Source: Schlegelella_A sp965246805 (GTDB lineage: Bacteria > Pseudomonadota > Gammaproteobacteria > Burkholderiales > Burkholderiaceae_C). Taken from it: a DNA stretch of 64,000 nt. Both the position numbers and the translations under genes were made by a program. The DNA is taken from positions 108,052 to 172,051 of the forward strand of contig CBDFFO010000008.1 in assembly GCA_965246805.1 (NCBI GenBank), in the 5' to 3' direction. Under the pieces are notes generated by a model. The model searched no databases, had not been told where the DNA came from, and worked only from the letters and a program-made list of their open reading frames with translations. Below, piece by piece: positions 60,834 to 64,000 of the stretch. Position 1 is the stretch's first letter; every line of letters begins with the position of its first letter.

Positions 60834-61580
60834 ATGAAAATCGCCCTCGTCACCGGCGCCGGCAGCGGCATCGGCCGCGCCACGTCGCTCGCGCTGCTGC
60901 AGGCCGGCTACCACGTGGTGCTCACGGGCCGGCGCGCCGAGGCGCTCGACGCGACCCGCCTGGCCGGCGGGTTGCTCGCCGATCACGCGTTCGCGATGCC
61001 GGCCGACGTGAGCGATCCGCCGGCCGTGGCCGCGCTTTTCGAACGCGTCGAGGCCACGTTCGGCCGCCTCGACCTGCTCTTCAACAACGCCGGCGCCGGC
61101 GCCCCGCCAGTGCCGATGGAAGAGCTCACGCCGGCCCAGTGGCGCACGGTGGTGGGCGTGAACCTCGACGCGGTCTTCTTCTGCACCCAGCAAGCCATCC
61201 GGTTGATGAAAACGCAGCGCCCGCAAGGCGGCCGAATCATCAACAACGGCTCGATCTCGGCACACGCGCCGCGACCTTTCAGTGCGCCGTACACGGCCAC
61301 CAAGCACGCGATCACCGGCCTCACCAAATCGACCGCGCTCGACGGGCGCGCGCACGCCATCGCCTGCGGGCAGATCGACATCGGCAACGCCGCCAGCGAA
61401 ATGACCGAGCGCATGACGACCGGCGTGCCGCAAGCCAACGGCAGCGTGATGGCCGAGCCGCGCATGGACCTGCAGCACGTGGCCAATGCCGTCGTGCACA
61501 TGGCGAGCCTGCCGCTCGACGCCAACGTGCTCTTCATGACCGTGATGGCCACCACGATGCCGTTTGTGGGCCGCGGCTGA
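60834..61580 (+). CDS. Short-chain dehydrogenase/reductase
   Basis: The 248-residue oxidoreductase starts at ATG 60834 with AGGAG upstream. The Rossmann cofactor motif TGAGSGIGRA lies at residues 7-16, NNAGAG near 85 and the catalytic set with Ser in NNGSISAHAP near 140. Tyr-x-x-x-Lys is in PYTATKHAITGL near 155. A basic residue after the second strand (GRRAEAL) suggests NADP(H). The substrate cannot be told from sequence. Confidence 0.92.
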   Translation: MKIALVTGAGSGIGRATSLALLQAGYHVVLTGRRAEALDATRLAGGLLADHAFAMPADVSDPPAVAALFERVEATFGRLDLLFNNAGAGAPPVPMEELTPAQWRTVVGVNLDAVFFCTQQAIRLMKTQRPQGGRIINNGSISAHAPRPFSAPYTATKHAITGLTKSTALDGRAHAIACGQIDIGNAASEMTERMTTGVPQANGSVMAEPRMDLQHVANAVVHMASLPLDANVLFMTVMATTMPFVGRG

Positions 61581-61669
61581 GGCCTCGCCCGGGCGAGCCG
61601 CTACGATCCGCCACGAGCGACGATTTCGCTTTCACCCCCAGCAGCATTCAGAGGATCAGGACCCCATTC

Positions 61670-62350
61670 ATGGCGAACATCCATTTCATCGGCGGCGAGA
61701 AGGGCGGCGTCGGCAAGTCGCTGATGTCGCGCGTGCTCGCGCAGTACATGATCGATCGCGGCCTGCCGTTCCTCGGCTTCGATACCGACCGTTCGCACGG
61801 CGCGCTGATGCGCTTCTATGCGGGCCATGCGTCGACCGTGATCGTCGATCGCTACGAGGCGCTCGACACCATCGTCGAGTCTGCCGTCGACCAGCCCGAG
61901 CGCCGGATCCTGGTCGACCTAGCCGCGCAGACGCACGGCGCGCTCGTGTCGTGGATGGACGATGCCGGCGTGGTGAACCTCGCCGACGAGCTCGGCCTGA
62001 AGCTCTTCTACTGGCACGTGATGGACTCGGGGCGCGACTCGGTCGACCTGCTGAAGAAGCTGCTCGACCGCTTCGGCAGCAGCCTGCAGTACGTGCTCGT
62101 GCGCAACCACATCCGCGGCAGCGACTTCGCGCAGCTCGAGCAGTCGGGCGAGCAGCAACGCGCGATCGAGCTCGGCGCCAAGATCGTCTCGCTGAAAAAA
62201 TTGCACGACGGCGCGATTCAGAAGATCGATGCGGCGAGCAGCACCTTCTCGACCAACGCCGGCGGCGCGCCGCTCGGCCTGATGGACCGCCAACGCGTGA
62301 AGATGTGGCTGCGCGATGCCTATCGCGAACTCGACGACGTCGGCGTCTGA
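61670..62350 (+). CDS. Orphan ParA/MinD-like P-loop ATPase
   Basis: The 226-residue product starts at ATG 61670 (MANIHFIGGEKGGVGKSLMS). The deviant Walker A GGEKGGVGKS is intact, and the strand RILVDLAAQTHGALVSWMDD near residue 80 gives the Walker B region. It is the ParA-like type often annotated as a mobilisation protein. No ParB, relaxase or plasmid genes are nearby. Base composition matches its neighbours, so it appears resident. The longer upstream frame belongs to a shadow of the dehydrogenase gene. Confidence 0.85.
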   Translation: MANIHFIGGEKGGVGKSLMSRVLAQYMIDRGLPFLGFDTDRSHGALMRFYAGHASTVIVDRYEALDTIVESAVDQPERRILVDLAAQTHGALVSWMDDAGVVNLADELGLKLFYWHVMDSGRDSVDLLKKLLDRFGSSLQYVLVRNHIRGSDFAQLEQSGEQQRAIELGAKIVSLKKLHDGAIQKIDAASSTFSTNAGGAPLGLMDRQRVKMWLRDAYRELDDVGV

Positions 62351-62399
62351 GCGAACCCCAGTTCCAATCGTCGCCATCGCCACCACCCGGGGAGCGCCC

Positions 62400-62645
62400 A
62401 TGCCGATCCGCCTTCGTCAGCTTCCGCTTGCCGCCAGCGCCGTCGTGGGCTCGGCCGCGTTGGTCGCCGCGAGTGCGGCCTTGGCCGGCTGCGCGGTGGT
62501 CACCGTGGCCGGTGCCGCGGCCGGAGCGGCCATCACGGTGACCTGTGCGATCGTCGGCAGCACCGTGAAGGTCGCCGGCAAGGTGGTCGAGAAGACCATC
62601 GACGTCGTCGCGCCGGGTACCCCGGCACCGGCGCCGTCGCGCTGA
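62400..62645 (+). CDS. Small putative lipoprotein
   Basis: The 81-residue product starts at ATG 62400. Its hydrophobic leader leads to a lipobox LAGC with the lipidation cysteine near residue 30. An Ala/Val/Gly-rich hydrophobic stretch follows (VVTVAGAAAGAAITVTCAIV), then KVAGKVVEKTIDVV and a Pro/Ala tail. Glycine-zipper-like membrane association is likely. The function is unknown. GGGGAG lies about seven bases upstream. Confidence 0.7.
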   Translation: MPIRLRQLPLAASAVVGSAALVAASAALAGCAVVTVAGAAAGAAITVTCAIVGSTVKVAGKVVEKTIDVVAPGTPAPAPSR

Positions 62646-62741
62646 CCGGACCCGCGCGAATTTTCCGTTACGCGCCTGCGCGGCGTCGGCGACGGACGCC
62701 GTGCCGCTGCTAGCATCGACTCGTCACGGCGAGGAAATGCG

Positions 62742-63257
62742 ATGCAAAGCGTTGACGGAGAGAACCGATTCGCGCCACCCCAGGCGGTGGTGGCCGACGT
62801 CGCGGTGTCGAGCGAGGCCGGGGTGCTCGCGAGCCGTTGGCGGCGCTTCTTCGGCTCGCTCATCGACGGCATCATCCTCGGCCTGCTGCTCTACATCCTC
62901 TCGCTGATCACGCCGTGGAAGCCGTTTGCCGTCAGCGATGTCGGCAACCCGCTGCTGCACTTCGCGTTGTGGAACCAGGTCTTCGGCTTTGCGCTCTTCG
63001 TGGCGGTGAACGGCTACCTGCTCGCCACCCGCGGGCAGACCGTCGCGAAGGCGATGCTCGGCATGCGCATCGTCCGCCAAGACGGTTCGATCGCCAGCTT
63101 CGGTCGATCGATGCTGCGCTACGGCGTCGGCTACTTCTTCGCCATCGTCAACGCGATCGCTTCGGTCTACTACCTGATCGACGCGCTGCTGATCTTTCGC
63201 GCCAACCGTCGTTGCCTGCACGACGAGATCGCCGGCACGATGGTCGTGCGGGTCTGA
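62742..63257 (+). CDS. RDD-family membrane protein
   Basis: The 171-residue protein has the RDD pattern. An Arg lies in ASRWRRFFGSLIDGIILGLL near residues 25-45 with the Asp at its first helix. Two further helices follow near 75-95 and 125-150, with GQTVAKAMLGMRIVRQDGS between them. RDD proteins may be transporters or assembly factors, and the role is unknown. A TAGCAT element lies about 25 bases upstream. A second RDD gene follows with a 22-base gap. Confidence 0.85.
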   Translation: MQSVDGENRFAPPQAVVADVAVSSEAGVLASRWRRFFGSLIDGIILGLLLYILSLITPWKPFAVSDVGNPLLHFALWNQVFGFALFVAVNGYLLATRGQTVAKAMLGMRIVRQDGSIASFGRSMLRYGVGYFFAIVNAIASVYYLIDALLIFRANRRCLHDEIAGTMVVRV

Positions 63258-63279
63258 TGTTCGTGGCACCGGCACGCGC

Positions 63280-63975
63280 TTGAGCACGCTGCTCGACACG
63301 CGCTACACCGCCGAAACGCCCGAGGGCATCGCGCTCGCGTTGCGGCCGGCGGGCGTGGTGCCGCGCTTCTATGCCTTCCTGCTCGACCTGCTGTTGCGTA
63401 GCCTGATCATGAGCGTGGCGGTGGGCTTTTTAGGCCTTGCCGGCGGCGTCGGCCAGTCGCTCGTCCTGCTGTCGCTGTTCCTGATCGAGTGGTTCTACCC
63501 GGTGGTCTTCGAGCTGCTGCCGCGCTCGGCCACGCCGGGCAAGCGGGCAATGGACCTGATGGTCGTGATGGACTCGGGGCTGCCCGTCACGCCGGCCGCC
63601 TCGCTCACCCGAAACCTGCTGCGCGCCGCCGACTTCCTGCCGCTCGCCTACGCGATCGGGGCGTTCTCGGTCCTGATGCGCGCCGACTTCAAACGGCTCG
63701 GCGACATCGCGGCGGGCACGCTCGTCGTCTACTCGCGCGACGCGATGCTGCACGGCGCGCTGCCGCTGGCCGCACCGACGGCACCGCCCCGCGCGCTCAC
63801 GCCGCGCGCGCAGGCGGCCGTGATCGCCTGGGCCGGCCGCATCCCGCGGCTCACCGAAGCGCGCGTCGATGAACTCGCGGCGCTGGCCACGCCGGCGATG
63901 CCGGTGGCGCTGCGCCGCACGCAGCCCACGCGTGGCTTGCTCGGCGTGGCCCACTGGCTGCTCGGCGAACGCTGA
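63280..63975 (+). CDS. Second RDD-family membrane protein
   Basis: The 231-residue protein likely starts at TTG 63280 (MSTLLDTRYTAETPEGIALA). The RDD domain shows PRFYAFLLDLLLRSLIMSVA near residues 28-47, LLPRSATPGKRAMDLMVVMD near 79-98 and helices near 50-72 and 110-135. A Pro/Ala linker leads to a soluble helical tail of about 70 residues. RDD genes of this kind often precede SpoIIM-like and MoxR genes, which would lie outside the window. Confidence 0.85.
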   Translation: MSTLLDTRYTAETPEGIALALRPAGVVPRFYAFLLDLLLRSLIMSVAVGFLGLAGGVGQSLVLLSLFLIEWFYPVVFELLPRSATPGKRAMDLMVVMDSGLPVTPAASLTRNLLRAADFLPLAYAIGAFSVLMRADFKRLGDIAAGTLVVYSRDAMLHGALPLAAPTAPPRALTPRAQAAVIAWAGRIPRLTEARVDELAALATPAMPVALRRTQPTRGLLGVAHWLLGER

Positions 63976-64000
63976 ATCGAACCGCCTCGCCACGACACGC

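Overview
The window is high-GC DNA, probably from a motile Burkholderiales-type betaproteobacterium of the Rubrivivax/Leptothrix/Methylibium kind. The reasons are FlhDC-controlled flagellar genes, the polA / DUF2782 / thrB / membrane-protein gene order, a folE2-type GTP cyclohydrolase, and short dispersed intergenic repeats of a kind I associate with this order. The exact genus is inference. No rRNA, tRNA, CRISPR, phage or intact insertion sequence was recognised.

Bases 1-2240 hold an unknown gene, a membrane-anchored methyltransferase and fliA. From about 2.2 to 11.8 kb the minus strand carries the flagellar export and regulatory block flhB-flhA-flhF-flhG-fliA, the stator genes motA-motB and the master regulator flhDC. 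From 12.1 to 18.9 kb the plus strand carries two flagellin genes, the cap gene fliD, the chaperones fliS and fliT, and a PilZ brake gene (ycgR). fliM lies alone on the minus strand at 19-20 kb. From 20.1 to 34.5 kb a single collinear chemotaxis block runs cheY, cheZ, an HD-GYP phosphodiesterase, cheR, cheD, cheB, a second CheZ-like protein, cheY, cheA, mcp, cheW, mcp, mcp. Sigma-28 type boxes (about TCAAGTT, 11-12 bases, CCGATAA) precede motA, fliC, fliD, fliS and the first cheY, so FliA encoded at the left end very likely drives most of the region.

The right half (34.5-64 kb) is core metabolism and housekeeping: a cyclophilin, lolCD, recJ, a PHP phosphoesterase, a YciO/Sua5 protein, folE2, the isoprenoid genes xseB-ispA-dxs, a Rieske oxygenase subunit, a sulfurtransferase, uspA, a ZIP transporter, convergent ppx and ppk1 for polyphosphate, polA, thrB, a short-chain dehydrogenase, an orphan ParA-like ATPase and two RDD membrane proteins.

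Features that stand out are: a small second CheZ-like protein with both a D-x-x-x-Q motif and a CheZ-like C-terminal tail; a FlhG homologue without a Walker A lysine; a 518-bp nearly identical block shared by two receptor genes; several genes that begin exactly 7 bases after a -10-like hexamer and look leaderless; a large nested inverted-repeat element present as two opposed copies between ppk1 and polA; and a truncated fasciclin remnant between flhB and motB.
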